The notes: generated from the letters alone by a model not told the origin. Shown: positions 1 through 17,235, counted from the stretch's first letter. The stretch is 64,000 bases of DNA from Tenrec ecaudatus (GCF_050624435.1 NC_134547.1:28692419-28756418), one strand, 5' to 3'. Made by a program: numbers and translations.

Positions 1-80
1 CAATGAGCACACACAGAGGACAGCAGCTGAGGTTAGCTGGAGCCCTGTTTATGGGTGAGGCCCCAGAAACCCCTTCCCAG

Positions 81-620
81 TGTGTTAGGTTCTCTAGAGA
101 AACAGAACCAGAATGCTAATAATTATATATATATTTACACAGCTAGATAGATGTATAACATAATAAATAGTTAATTAAATTATAAAGCAGTACAAATGGC
201 TCAGTGCAACTCCCTCCTGTGAGACAGTTGTGAGACACTTCAAGTCTTGAGGGCCTCCAAGTAGTCCTCTGTAGAGCAATTCAGGCCATCCCGGAACAGG
301 CAGCAAACAGCAAGGCAGGTCACCAACTGTCAGCCAGATGACAGGGTCCGACATTCCCCAGCTCAAGAGATGGAAATTCCAGTGGTGTGGCAAAGCTGGT
401 CTTGAAGGAACCTCAAATTACAGCGACACAGTCCACGAGTTAGGTGTACCACAGGTAATGTAGTTTGCAAATTGAGGCAAAGAACAAGCAAGGCAGCCGC
501 ACACTGGTCCGATGATCAAAGAGCAAGAGATAAAGGCAAGACTCGCCGAGCCACCTATCTCTCCATCCTTCAATTAATCCCACGTGTTTAATAGCTAGGT
601 TGGCACAATAAACTACCTCA
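81..620 (-). mobile_element. MaLR/MLT1-type solo LTR
   Basis: On the - strand the element runs from about 620 (tttattgtgccaacctagc) to 81 (ttctctagagaacctaacac). These match the characteristic MLT1A-like ends: 'caacttggc' near the start and 'tttctctagagaaccc..actaacaca' at the end. The same ends occur at about 25,658-26,095 and 59,610-60,118. No internal retroviral genes are visible, so it is a solo LTR. The outer boundary near 620 is approximate. Confidence 0.6.
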
Positions 621-3010
621 CCCAGCAAAGTCAGTCCCAATGGGTGCACAAGGGTAGCCTTGCTTGCCCTGAGCATCACTTGCATGCCTTCCCGCTGAAG
701 CTCCATCTTCAGAAGTGGCTGGAGGCAGAGTGCCGGCAAGCTGCGCATGGGCCACTAGGGGGTGCCATCGTCCGTGTTTAGATCCGCTGGGTGGCTGTGT
801 TCAGGGGTCTGCTCTCATCCTGCACTCCTGGGTCCAGCCTGTCTTTCTGTACTCTCTGCCTCCCCAGGGCCCAGGATGTGGAAAACAGCTGGGGCACCCT
901 CCTCGCCTGTGTGGAGCTGCTTCGCGGGGGGTGTTGTGACCTCTCAGGACTCCCTTCAGCCTGGCTCCACGGGTGGCCCAGGGCTGGCTTGCCCTTCAGC
1001 CCTTAGGGTATGGCTAGTGGACTGCGAGCTGGGCCTTCCACCACTGGCCGGAGGAAGGAAGTGTTCTCAGGACATGTGACTTGGTCCCTGTCTCTTCCAG
1101 GCAGTTATCTTCCATGTCCTAAGGGTAGACGGCAACAGCATTGTCCCCAGCTATGACCCTGGGCCGCAGGTACAAGCAGGCAGCACAACTAGAGGAGAGG
1201 CTTGTCCCAACCTATCCCCACAGCTCACCAGCACCACCCAGCCCCACCTCTCCTGGAGGTCCGCTCAGGCTTGCTGGCCCGGCTGCTCACCGAAGCCTGA
1301 CTCAGTTTTGTGCAGAGAAGTAAGGGCTGCTGGCTTCACCCTGGGGAGCCCTGAAGACCCTTTGATGGACCTCCAGGTGGCCCTCTTGTCCCCCTCAACA
1401 CAGTGGACAGACCTGCCCCTGAAGATGTAGATACTGGGGTGCTTGAGGGGGCATGGCCAAGGCAAAGTCCCTCCCCAACCTGACACTCCTTAGTTCCAGA
1501 CGCACACAGCTTAGGTCAGTTCCCTGTGGCGTCCGCAGACGTGCTGTGACCCAGACAGGAGTGTAAACTACCATCTCACCTCCTGCCCCCGGGCCTCTGG
1601 CCATGAGCTGTTCCTCTAGCCTCACCCCTGTGAGTTTTGGGGTTCCACTGCTGCCCCAGACCTCAGCAGCCCCAGTCAGGCTGAGGTCAGCAGAGGGGCA
1701 GGGCTAAGAGTGCCCCGTCTCCCCACTGAGGGCCCAGTGGGCTCTGGGGTCATGGAATAGAGTGCCACCCCCATGCTCTGCCAGGCCCGGCATGGCTGGT
1801 GTCCTCAGGGGGACACTTGGCCCCCACCAGACTAGGTCATCCTGAGGAATGACGTGGTGGTGCAGACATGGTTAGACCTCAGGCTCAGAGGCCCCGCTCA
1901 GCCGACTGTGTAGACTGACAGGCTTCAGCCTTCCCTTGCAGTCAGGGTGCCCTTGGGCCGCAGCCAGCTCTCCTTCACAGTTCCATCTGTCCCCCGCCAC
2001 CCACGCCACGGGTTCTCCATGGGTGCTACGTGACCACACCCCTCTCAGCTGACTGTGTGACCCACGGCTTGAAAGACGCAGTGCAGACAGCCCGGGTGCC
2101 AGCAGGCATCACGGGACATTGGCGGGGAGTGTGTACACCTCCCCATCCCAGGCTGCTGACCCTGCACCAGCCAGGGTTGCTTTGCTCTGCTTGTGGGCCG
2201 CGTGCACACTGTGGGGCTGGCGATGGGCATGCAGCTTGGGGCTCTACCTCCTGTCACGCTGTCTGTACTGGGCTCGGAACCCTGGTTGCATGGTGACTGC
2301 TGGGCTGCGGTCTGCATGGTCAGCAGGACGAAGCCACCAGCAGCTCCACGAGAGAAAGACGGGGCTTTCTACTCCTGTCAACGGTTACAGTGTCGGTAGG
2401 CGTCAGTATTGAGTTTGTCTGTGCTGGAGGGCTGACGACCCCAGGCCGGGCTGCTCCTGGCACTGAGGGAGCGCAGGGCCTGCCACCGTAGTGGGCCAGG
2501 GCTCTTCCTGTCCTGGGTGCCCTCAGCAGCCATTGCAGCAGCCCAGTGGCGGGGAAGGAGCTGGGTCAGCCTGAGCAGCCCGCCCTTTGCCCGTTATGCT
2601 GGGGCCTGAAGGGAAGCCTGAGTTCCCTGCTGGCCTGATCCCAGCCTGCATGGGCTGCGCAGAGGCCCACTCCTTGCCACAGGCCTCGCACAGAGCCTCC
2701 CTGGCTTGGAGTGCAGGGTCTCCCAACCTGCCCCAAGCCTGCGCAAGCCTCTGTTGTGCCCCTTGGCAGGCTGGTCCATGCAGTGGGCCGAGGGAGTTGA
2801 GGGAGCCTGCAGAGGGGCTGGGTGGGCCAGCGGTGGCAGGGGGCCCAGGACCGTGAAGAACCAGCCAGAAACGGACTCCGACGAGCACACGGGAGGCCCC
2901 AGAGGCCAGCAGAGGGCTTGGCGCCGTGTGCTCTCTCCCCAGATGTCTCAGATTATCACACCAAGTCACCGGCCAAAGATGCTAACGTCCCCAGTGGGTG
3001 TCCCCAGTCC

Positions 3011-3034
3011 GCTGCTGCTGCTGCTGCTGCTGCT
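3011..3034. repeat. (GCT)8 microsatellite
   Basis: Eight perfect GCT/CAG units in the PEPD intron. A short uninterrupted trinucleotide run, non-coding here. Confidence 0.95.
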
Positions 3035-3782
3035 CCAGCGAGCCAAAGCATGACAAAACCCTCCATGCCCGCCAGCACTCGGGGAGGGCGAGGGACACCA
3101 CGGAGTTGGAAGGAGCTGACTTAGAGAAGTGATGGCTCACGTCCTCGGGTCCTGGAAGGGCTTCAGTCTGAATTAACTTCCACAACTCTGGGGAGGACTT
3201 TGAAACAAAACCAGAAAAAGAAAAAACAAAAAACCGAGAGAGGAAGACAGAAAACGATGGGGAACTGAGAGCACAAAAATAGGGCAGCCTGCGCCTGAGT
3301 GTCAGCAGGTCACTGGCCAGCGGCCGGGCGGCCACTTCCGCCTCCAGAAAGCAGCGACTCCGCGATGTCAGCTGAGCCGAAGCCTCCAGAGTCAGAGAGA
3401 CACAGGCAGTCTGGCCCAGGACGGGGGCCCGGCCCCAGCCTCAGTCCCAGGCTCTCCTCGTTGTCGTCCCTGGCTTCCTTGAAGTTTGGCTTTGCCTTCC
3501 CCAGTGCCTCCTGCTTCCCTGGATACCTTCTGGGGCATCTTCATTTTGAAAAGAGTCTATTCCTCTTTTGCTCTCAGAAAGGCACAGTCTATTTGGGCTC
3601 TCTGCCTGCCCTGGCGTGCTGTGGCGGCCTGCCCTCTGTCCCGGCTCTCTCGGCTTAGACCATTCCTGGATGTTCAAAACTGAAAAACCACAGCCCCCTG
3701 GCTCTGCTCTGTTGACTGCAGGGACCCCACCTGAAAATGCTCTGTTTTTCTGGGTGACGTGGGGCCTTGGCCCCTGCAGGTC

Positions 3783-3809
<27 letters not shown>
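3783..3809. repeat. (CA)n microsatellite
   Basis: About 13 uninterrupted CA units in the PEPD intron, followed by GTGCGCG. Confidence 0.95.
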
Positions 3810-3815
<6 letters not shown>

Positions 3816-5404
3816 GAGGGCATCTGTGTGCTGGCCCACCACCCAGCGAGTCAGGCATGCTGCACATGAAGGAGTGGGCCTCTGCATAGCCCATGCAGGG
3901 CAGGCTGGGGTCATCTTTTAAAGATGGACAATCCAAGCCCAGGACTGCTGAATGCCTGAGCGTGGCTGGCTCCCCTTGTTCTTTGTCTCAGGGCCTACAT
4001 GTGCCCCTGTGTCCTGGGCCGCTCCAGCCTCGGACACGACAGGGCCTTTGGAGCCTCCCGGGAGGCGCCCGGATACGTCCTTCCTTCCTGGTCCCTATCT
4101 TGCACACAGGGCTCGGGTAGGCCAGCCCCTGGTAAGACCCGCGTGTCCCTGTTGGCTGCCCCTGTCCTCGGGGTCCAGCAGGTGCTGCGACCCCCTGGGG
4201 TGTGATCTGGTACTTGCCACCTGCTGGTGGTGTCCTGCAATCAAGTCGGTGGCAGGAGGTGGGTAGGCTGGGGACTTGGATTCCTGCATAGCTTGCACTT
4301 TCCCTTTAAGAATCTGTTTCTGAGGGGCCTAGGGCCCGCACTCCTCTCTGTCCCACAGGGTGTGGGCACCAAGGCAGGCCCGCAGGAAGCTTCCAGAACG
4401 CCTGGCTGTTTGCCCAAGGTTGAACTAGGGAAGGCAGCGTGTGCAAGGCCACCAGTTTGAATTTTCCAGACTCTGTGCCCCTGCAGGTTGACTTCTTATC
4501 GGTGGGAAGATGTAACCAGTCCATCTGCGGAGGACAGCCCCGGCTCCTCTGCGCCCCTGGGGCTGTGGTCACCTGGGACTGGACTGATGTTCCTCGACCT
4601 GTCTGGTCGCTGTCAGTCTCACGTCTCAACTGGGACCCCAGCTGGGTGGGCCTGTCCCCTCTCACCCGTGCCCACCTTGTCCACTTGGTAGACAGGGGCC
4701 GAGTCTGTGGGGGTCCTGGAGCCCAGTCTCAACCTAGTAGTCGTTGTACCATTGACCCTGAGGACAAACAAGGGGTTTTCTTATCTGCCTGGATCCAAGG
4801 GGCCCCAGGCACCAGGCAGTGCCAGGTTGGGCAGGAAGGTCACAGGGTGGGGCTCCCCCTCCTTCTAGGGGCCCTTATCACGGGACATACAGGGGAAGCC
4901 TTGGCTGGGCCCATCCCCCTGACTCAGCCAACCTGCCTGTCTACTACCTGCCTCTGCTGTACATGGCTCCCAGCAGGGCCTACCATTCACACCGTTCATC
5001 AACGACCTGCAGGCCTGTCCTGTCTGCTGGCTCTGCCCTGAGAAAGCCCCATTCCAAACCTCTCAGCTCCTGGCAGCTCCAGTTCCCCCCACCCCAGGTG
5101 TGAGGGACCATGTTAGACACTTGCTCTGGCCAAGGGGACCCAGAGCTGGTGAGGGCCAGTGTCCCTGGCCTTCTGCTCCCCAGACACTGAGGCCCATGCA
5201 AAATGGGAAACGCATTCTCTGTGCAGCCAGTGGAGCCATTGTGAGGCCACTGTTTGGCTTCTGCCTCCCACAAGCGTGACCTCCAGGGCTGGGCTGGCCT
5301 GGGTGCCAGGAAGGGTCTGGCAGGTCACTTGTCTGGAGTTGGGTGCTGAGCAGAGCCTAGTTCTCCAAGTGAATCCCAAGCCAGGCAGGGTCAGCTGATG
5401 CTGA

Positions 5405-11197
<5,793 letters not shown>

Positions 11198-11382
11198 GCG
11201 TCTGGTGGCCCGACATGCACCGCCTGGCTGATCGTGTGCACCTGGAGGAGCTGGTCCGCATTGGCATGCTGAGTGGCAGTGTGGACGCCATGTTGCAGGC
11301 CCACCTGGGATCCGTGTTCATGCCCCACGGGCTGGGCCACTTCCTGGGCATTGATGTGCACGACGTGGGAGGCTACCCAGAG
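11198..11382 (+). CDS. PEPD: Prolidase exon with the metal-binding histidine
   Basis: The exon starts with two bases completing Gly after MKP, then reads [18 protein letters not shown]... to HDVGGYPE. The length of 185 bp is two bases + 61 codons. The motif [15 protein letters not shown] carries the metal-ligand His (human H370) and the conserved second-shell His of VHD (human H377). Acceptor ccacag and donor gtcagt flank it. The phase fits both neighbours exactly. Differences from human are confined to the helix after HLEEL (VRIGML here). Probably exon 13 by human numbering. Confidence 0.97.
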
Positions 11383-11929
11383 GTCAGTGTGTACACCAGC
11401 CCTGCCTGCAGGCTCAGCCGACCTGGCCCAGCGCCCTGCAGGGATAGAGCTCCTTGCCCCTCCTCTGCCTGTGCCCACCGGCAATTCTGGCTCCCCTGAG
11501 AGGAGGGGTCGCTGCTGTGCATCTTGAGGTTGAGGAATACTGCACCCCTCGTGCCCTCCCACACTGGGTTTCCTTCAGGTGAGGAGCCCTGGCCATTTGG
11601 GAGCTGAGCCCAGCCACCCTGTGGCAGGTTCCTCTGTTGTCCCCTCTGACGACCTCTCCAGGGGCTTTGGGGTCCCATGCAGGGGACAGAGGGAGGCTCC
11701 CTCTCACTCCTGGTAGCTGGTCCACCAAAGGACCACCCGCAGGGCACCAGAGGGCATCAGGAGGCCTGCTGGGCAGGCACTGCAGCCCGTGGGCTCTCAA
11801 GGGTGGGATAGCTGTCCTTTCGCTGGCCTGACGCCCATGGTGCAGGGGTCTGGGCAAGAGTGTAATCAGTGCCCTCCCCATGCCCCCCGGGGCCCCTTCA
11901 GCCAGTTCGCCAAGACCAGGCCTGGCCTG

Positions 11930-12335
11930 CTGGCTGCGGAATATTTTGAAAGCATGAGGAGTGATTTTTAAAGGGGAGGAGGGGGTAAGAGAATTGCTCA
12001 AGAGAAACATTATGATTCAATTTTCTTTTTTCTTCAAGTGTAAACAGTTAAATTTGGAGAAACAAACTCAGTTTTAATTTCCTAATTTCTGCCCGCCACG
12101 TTGTGTGCCGGGAGCCAGAGCAGGCCCTTCCAGACATTGTTAACGGAGCTCATTATTCATTAGTTGCCAGAGTGGTTTTGTTTGGAGGGTTTTTTCCAGT
12201 CGAGAAAATTGGCAGCAAAGTGTTCTCATCCTTTCCGGTGAGTAGCCCTTTGTGCTCGGTCTATCCTGACAGATAAACGCTGTGGAAAATGAGGCTTTCC
12301 TATAAAAGCCTTTGTTGTTCTTCAAGCCTGCGGAC
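11930..12335. promoter_or_regulatory. Candidate conserved non-coding element/enhancer in PEPD intron
   Basis: About 400 bp of AT-rich sequence stands out inside a GC-rich intron and resembles none of the repeats in this window. Visible motifs are TGTAAACA (forkhead type, 12039-12046), GTTAAC (HNF1 half-site type, 12139-12144), CATTATTCATTAG (homeodomain/POU-like, 12151-12163), and a TATAAAAG inside an imperfect inverted repeat near 12,295-12,318. This is inference from composition and motifs only. It could be an unrecognised old repeat. Confidence 0.4.
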
Positions 12336-12813
12336 ACATCTGGGCTCCCTTTGCTCAGAGCCCAGGAACAGTGGGGGCCTCCAGCCCTGCTCTGTCCAGG
12401 CAGAGCCAGCAGGGGCACACATGGGCAAGCCCCCACCCTCTCATCCAGGGCTGCAGGTCCCGGGCCAAGGGCTCCAGGCAAGGCCTGTCCCCTTCGTGGT
12501 GCCACCACTCACTCTGGCCTTCCCCCCGACTCTGCCTTGGCCACCATGGACTGGCCTCCCAGACACAGCCGGCCAGGCCCCATACTCCGGGGCCCCTTGA
12601 AGCTTGAGAGGGGAGCCCCAGCTACTCCTTCCATTCTCCCCATTGTGCTGAGTTTCAATGGTGGTCCCTGACATTTCTAGGCGGTCTTTACCTGCCCCTC
12701 CCCCTACACATGCCAGGGAGAGGCGAGGGATGACGAGGTCCTTGCATACCCAGGCCCCTGGCTTTGGCAACCAGAGTGGAGGGAAGAAGACAGCAGCACA
12801 CATACCCGGGGGC

Positions 12814-12825
12814 GGGGGGGGGGGG
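12814..12825 (+). repeat. Poly-G run (possible G-quadruplex)
   Basis: Twelve G follow GGGGGC, so a G-quadruplex could form on the coding strand of the PEPD intron. No further support. Confidence 0.6.
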
Positions 12826-13407
12826 CAGTATTTGAGGGAGAGGGGCAGGAGCAGGAAAGTTTCCGGAGCAGAGCCCTAATCTAGTCTCTCAGCTCTAGCT
12901 GGCCCAGCCTATCCCCAGAGGCACACCCAGTCACTGCTGCCCAGCCCTCCAGGCATGAGGTGCCAGGTTCCCCTCCAAGCAGGCATCTGTGAGCAAGACG
13001 GGCAGGGACACGGTGCCTTGGTGTCCCCTTGTTGCCGCTCCCGGGCCTGGCCCTCAGCAGGCTGGGCCTGGTCTTCCAACCCACTGGTGTGCCCATCACT
13101 TCACATGAACTGTTAATTGAAGTCTGCTGTCCTGGCCCCCAGTCAGTCAGAGATGACAGCTCTGCCCCCAGCAGCCTGTTTCCTGGGGGAGTGGTGGGGT
13201 GGACCCTGCCCGCATCTGGGTCAGAAGCCTTGCTTGCTGCCCATGGGCTCAGAGACCCTGGCCACAGGAAAGCAGGATGGCCCTTGGAAAGGCTGGGATG
13301 CCTGCTAGTCCCAGGGTGGCCCTGTGTGAGTAGATGGGGCAGGCTTCCTGCAGCCCCCCTCCCAAACCAGGCTGGGGCTGATTTTGGGGGCAGCCAGAGT
13401 GGCCTAC

Positions 13408-13455
13408 ACCCCCCCACACACACCCACACACACCACCCCCACCCCCACCACCCCA
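13408..13455. repeat. C/A-rich simple repeat
   Basis: Imperfect mixture of CACACC and CCCCCA units in the PEPD intron, low complexity. Confidence 0.8.
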
Positions 13456-13885
13456 TGAGGAGCATCTGGGAGCCGCCTGGGGCCGAGCACAGTGTGAGTG
13501 TGTGTGCAGGCAAGTCTGTCCCCATGACACCCCTTCCCCAGGACTGCTGGGAACAAGACCTGTCTGGGGGAGCCAGTGGGCTGGCACTCCTGGGCTGCTT
13601 ACCACTTGAACCGCTTGCTCGGTAGGAAAGTTGTAGTTTAGCAGCCTCTGTGTAAACTTTTTTGGCTTCGCTGCCTCTGCTTAGCCTGCTCCCCAGCCAG
13701 AAGAGGGGGCCTGGGGAAGGGCCCGTGCACCCTGCTCCCTACCTATGGGCACCTCTGGACCTCCTGGAAGCAGCTCTGAAGAAAGGGGCAGAGACATTTG
13801 AGATCAGGGGGGAACTGTGGGGTGGGAGGGGCTTGGCTGGTGGGTGGGAGCTGACTCGCTGGGCCTCCCCGTGCCACCCCTGCAG

Positions 13886-14077
13886 GGTGTGGAGCGCATC
13901 GACGAGCCGGGCTTGAAGAGCCTGCGCACCGCGCGGCACCTGGAGCCAGGCATGGTGCTGACCGTGGAGCCGGGCATCTACTTCATCGACCACCTCCTGG
14001 ATGAGGCCCTGGCCGACCCAGCACGCGCCTGTTTCTTTAACCGCGATGTCCTACAGCGCTTCCGAGGGTTTGGTGGG
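13886..14077 (+). CDS. PEPD: Prolidase exon with the TVEPGIYF glutamate
   Basis: Phase-0 exon of exactly 64 codons, [15 protein letters not shown]... to RFRGFGG. It contains [11 protein letters not shown], whose Glu is the metal ligand and general base region (human E412), and the Arg of LRTARHL (human R398), which contacts substrate. It ends in Gly-Gly; the second corresponds to human G448, a known prolidase-deficiency position. Acceptor cctgcag and donor gtgagt flank it. Probably exon 14 by human numbering. Variation from human is minor (ACFFNRD for ASFLNRE). Confidence 0.97.
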
Positions 14078-14645
14078 GTGAGTGTACTGGTGGTCATGCC
14101 CAGTGCTCTGGAGGGAGCCCCAGTGGGAGGAGGGACAGCCCTGACTTCCTCCCTAAGGAGTCCCCCTTGCGGCCTTGCCCCTTCTTGGGGTTTCTCAGGA
14201 AGATGGGGATGCCACAGAACCCTGCCACTTTGAAGGCTCTAACACCTGGCCAGATGCCAGGGCCAGGACAGGGTGGGTAGGTTACAGGAGAAGGCCACCC
14301 ACTGAGGCCAACCCCTTCTGTCACTGGGGGTTCTGGCTACTCCTTGGGAAAGTTGTGAGGAGCCCGAGGGTAGCTAACAACAAGGTAGGCAGTTCAAAAC
14401 CAACAGCTCTGCAGCAACATGAGGGTGTCTGCTCCCCAAAAGGCTTCGAGTCGGCACAGCCTGGGGCACTGCAGCTCCACCCTGCCCCGTGGGGTGACTG
14501 AGCCAGCACCCACTGACGGCAGCAGGCGTGGGTGGACAAAAGGGCTTTTCCTACTCAGCAGGAAGGGCTAGGTGGTAGCTGTGAAACCAGACCCTGCAGC
14601 ACGAGGCTCAGGAATGATGTCTGTCCGTCTGTGGGTCTGCCACAG
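14078..14645 (+). other. PEPD: PEPD last intron
   Basis: Intron of 568 bp from donor gtgagt to acceptor gccacag. It contains the only SINE-like piece I recognise in the PEPD introns of this window (about 14,362-14,455). Confidence 0.9.
14362..14455 (+). mobile_element. Degraded AfroSINE fragment
   Basis: The order 'gctaacaacaaggtaggcag', 'ttcaaaaccaacagctctg', 'gtctgctccc' and 'gagtcggcac' follows the body of the AfroSINE. The element is short and badly degraded. Confidence 0.5.
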
Positions 14646-14777
14646 GTCCGCATCGAGGAGGACGTGGTGGTGACTGAGAGCGGCATGGAGCTGCTGACCT
14701 GTGTGCCGCGCACAGTGGAGGAAATCGAAGCCTGCATGGCTGGCCACGACAAGGCCTCCAGTCCCAAGGAGAGCTGA
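14646..14777 (+). CDS. PEPD: Prolidase terminal coding exon
   Basis: The exon reads [20 protein letters not shown]..., then [12 protein letters not shown] and a short tail to TGA at 14775-14777: 43 codons plus stop. The Glu of VRIEED is the fifth metal ligand (human E452, deleted in some human patients). With the three exons before it the full D, D, H, E, E ligand set is present, so the gene looks functional. After ACMAG the tail is ten residues, two fewer than in human as I recall it, and its sequence differs. This tail is known to vary among mammals. Probably exon 15 by human numbering. Confidence 0.97.
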   Translation, partial: VRIEEDVVVTESGMELLTCVPRTVEEIEACMAGHDKASSPKES

Positions 14778-15068
14778 CCTGGCAGGCCCAAGGACGGAGC
14801 TCTCGCAGGCGGGGCCCTCCAGGAGCAAGAGATGGTGCTCAGACACCGGCACTTGATCGTGTCAAAGAGCGGTTTTCTGGGAAGAGTCTTTTTATTAATC
14901 TTCATGTAGATCACATCCTTAGTCTGTCAGGCACTTTGCTTAAACGTAGGTTGAAAATACCATTCTTTCATTAACAGCCAAACCTGTCCTGCCGCCATGT
15001 GTATTCCTTTTCTCAGGAAAAGATGCATTTCTGAATCAATAATGTAATAAACATTTCCTAAAATAAGC
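14778..15068 (+). other. PEPD: PEPD 3' UTR
   Basis: Short 3' UTR after the stop at 14777. It ends about 15-20 bases past the AATAAA at 15046. The end is inferred from the signal. Confidence 0.8.
15046..15051 (+). terminator. PEPD: PEPD polyadenylation signal
   Basis: Canonical AATAAA 269 bases after the PEPD stop codon. A GT/T-rich stretch follows at 15,071-15,120, as expected for a downstream element. Confidence 0.85.
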
Positions 15069-15480
15069 CTTGGTGGACAGCTTCCTCTTTCTCATTGGTC
15101 CTTTGCAGATGAGCGCTGTTGTGTCTTGGGACCCAGCAAGGCCAGCTTTCCGGCAGCACGGGCTCGGGACCTCAGACTGGCCTGCAGAGCTGTTCTCAGC
15201 AGCCAGGCTCCCAGGACCATGTCACAGCTTCCCTGGTGTAACAGGCACCAGAACCCCAGGGGCCCTTGGTACCAGCATGTCCGAGCTGAGTCAGGGCAGG
15301 GGCGATGCCCAGGAAGTGTTTCTCACTGGATGCTACTGATGCTCTGGCCTGAGAACTGCCCGTAGAGAGGTGGCGAGAAAGCTCTGCCACTTCAGGGCCA
15401 TGCAGCCCGAGGACAGACCCTAGTGAGCCAAGGCATCCAGGCCAGGGTGTTGGCTGGCTTAGCCCACACCCAATCTTTTC

Positions 15481-15592
15481 ATATACTGTAGATACTCAAG
15501 CAGAAGCCGAGTTTTTTCAGCACATTTTTATGCTTTTGTGGTAAAATTGGGTGCCTCGGCTGATATTCAGGTTGGCGTATACTTGAATATAT
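15481..15592. mobile_element. Palindromic MITE-like DNA element
   Basis: The left arm at 15,481-15,511 (atactgtagatactcaagca, then gaagccgag) is repeated as a diverged inverted copy on the right at 15,555-15,592 (ctcggctgatattcagg...cttgaatatat). The ~43 bp centre contains a short cagcac...gtg hairpin-like part. Length and terminal inverted repeats fit a non-autonomous DNA transposon. I do not assign a named family. Confidence 0.5.
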
Positions 15593-15689
15593 GTGGTAGT
15601 AAAGTAAACCAGTGAAGGAAGCCATTTTTTAGTTATGGTTACTACCCTCAAAGCTAGATTCCAGAAGGGAGGCTGACTTAGGGGAGCAA

Positions 15690-16250
15690 ATCCTAAAAGT
15701 ATTGCTAGGAAGGCCTCACGTCCTAACTGTACACATTCCTTCTACCCAACATGTGTGTACATGTCTCTGCCGTCAGTGGATGGCTACAGACAACTCCTCC
15801 CAAGCAAGTAATGCACTTGTCTTTGTCTCCTTAGGGTGCTTTCCCCCCAAAAAAGGTCCAAAGGGATCTGCCTGGGCTAGTTACATTCAAGGCAGAGAGA
15901 AACTGCTTTTTGAGATTCCAAAAGGTCATTCTTGATAGGTTTTCTTGAAGGACACTGGAAATTTCAGGGGGCATATTAAGAGATTCTTTAAAAACTGCAC
16001 TGGGGAGAAGAAGACCAGGGTCTGGTCATTCTTTGAGGGTGGCAAGAGCTTCCTATAAGAACTTCACTGAGAAACCTTCCTCTGTGGCACCCTACAAACC
16101 TGATCTTGCCCTTGGAGGCTTTATTGTTCCCCAAACTCAAAGAACATTTCAAAGGGGCCTACTGGTAATTAGAGTACCACCTAGATTTGAAGAAAAGTAC
16201 CGTTGTGACTTATCAATCACAACGTGCAGAATTCTTTAGGGGAAGGGGAC
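15690..16250 (+). mobile_element. Old transposon relic, possibly Tc1/mariner-related
   Basis: The block at 15,695-16,000 has a diverged copy at about 39,760-40,060: both share attgctag.aaggyy, catgtctctg, 'tggatggctacagaca'-like sequence, cttgtctttgtctc.ctaggg and a downstream cattcaaggtagag-like segment. Around 16,090-16,160 one frame reads YKPDLALGGFIVPQTQRTFQ. This resembles the PDLAPCDFFLFPKLK part of mariner transposases. Stops and frameshifts are frequent. The family call is tentative; the fact of a dispersed repeat is better supported. Confidence 0.4.
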
Positions 16251-16394
16251 TAGAGAGAAGAAAACACCACCTTTAGAAGTGTACAGACCTAGATGGAGGA
16301 TGGGTAAGAAAAAACAGCTTCCCTTTTGGTGGTCTAATTCTAAGGCATCACACATTTCATTACAATACGTCATCTTCTAGAGCCAGTCTTTGAA

Positions 16395-17235
16395 ATCTGT
16401 TCAGCTCTTTTACTTCATCCTTTCCCCTCCACACATTCACTTTAGCTACCCTACATCCAGGAGCAAGTTTGTCTCTGCTGACATCCATCTTGGTCTTTTC
16501 GCTCTTTTCCGCTTCGTGGCCTTTGATCCTTCTTCAGTTAGTATTTTGCCCATAGAGTCCTTCAGTATTGCAGCCGGAGGCTTGCTTGAGAAATGCTGGT
16601 GCCTTGCACATGTGCCCACAACTCATCTGATTTCTGGTCAACACAGCAAATCTATTCTTGAGATGGTCTCCAAATTCAAGTAGGATATACTCCAGGCCTT
16701 CATTGACTCTCACGGACATGTTTTAAACAATCCTTGTTCTGAGGTGCTCCATCATCATCTCTTTTCAGTTTGTCAACTTGATTCCTGTGTATTCCATCTG
16801 AGGGCCACATATCCAGTTGCTACTTATGTTATTGAAAGGGGTATTTATAATATTACAAAATTCTCCTATATAATCTCTCCAGCACTGTTTCTAATCATGA
16901 AGGCCACATTTTCCAGCTACCAATCATTCTTTATTTCCAACTTTAGCATTCCAGCCACTAGCTGGAATTATTTTGATTGCATGCTTGATTCATTTCAGAC
17001 TACAGCAACTGGTTATAATCTTCAGTTTCCTTCAGCATATGGTTGGTGCATAAATGTGATGAAGAGTCTGCCTCCAAGGCACATCGGTGTTATCCTCGCT
17101 GGCAGTGCGGTCCTTCAGGGTAGAACTTAACATTTCTTTTTGGCAATGACTGTCATAGTACTCTTCAAGTTGTCATTCTCAGCACAGATCAGATGACTGT
17201 GTAGAACAAAATGGCCACTACCAGCCCTTTCCTGC
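16395..17235 (-). mobile_element. RTE (BovB-type) LINE, endonuclease region, inverted
   Basis: On the - strand a broken frame gives NHMLKETEDYNQLL, SEMNQACNQ, then NAKVGNKE. This is the end of the APE-type endonuclease domain of RTE/BovB ORF2 (consensus QIYAPT...DWNAKVG). Further downstream comes 'EGLEYILLEFG' and a KATKRKRAKR-like stretch. Stops disrupt it. It abuts a + strand RTE 3' end at 17,236 (see findings). Confidence 0.7.

Larger units (their letters stand above)
11383..13885 (+). other. PEPD: PEPD intron
   Basis: Intron between donor gtcagt and acceptor cctgcag. GC-rich at both ends, but with an unusual AT-rich repeat-free core at about 11,930-12,335 (listed separately). A run of 12 G occurs at 12,814-12,825 and a C/A-rich simple-repeat patch at about 13,408-13,455. 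No exon is seen between. Confidence 0.85.

Noticed and set aside
3783-3809. CRISPR-like or functional repeat array
   Set aside because: Plain dinucleotide microsatellite in a mammalian intron.
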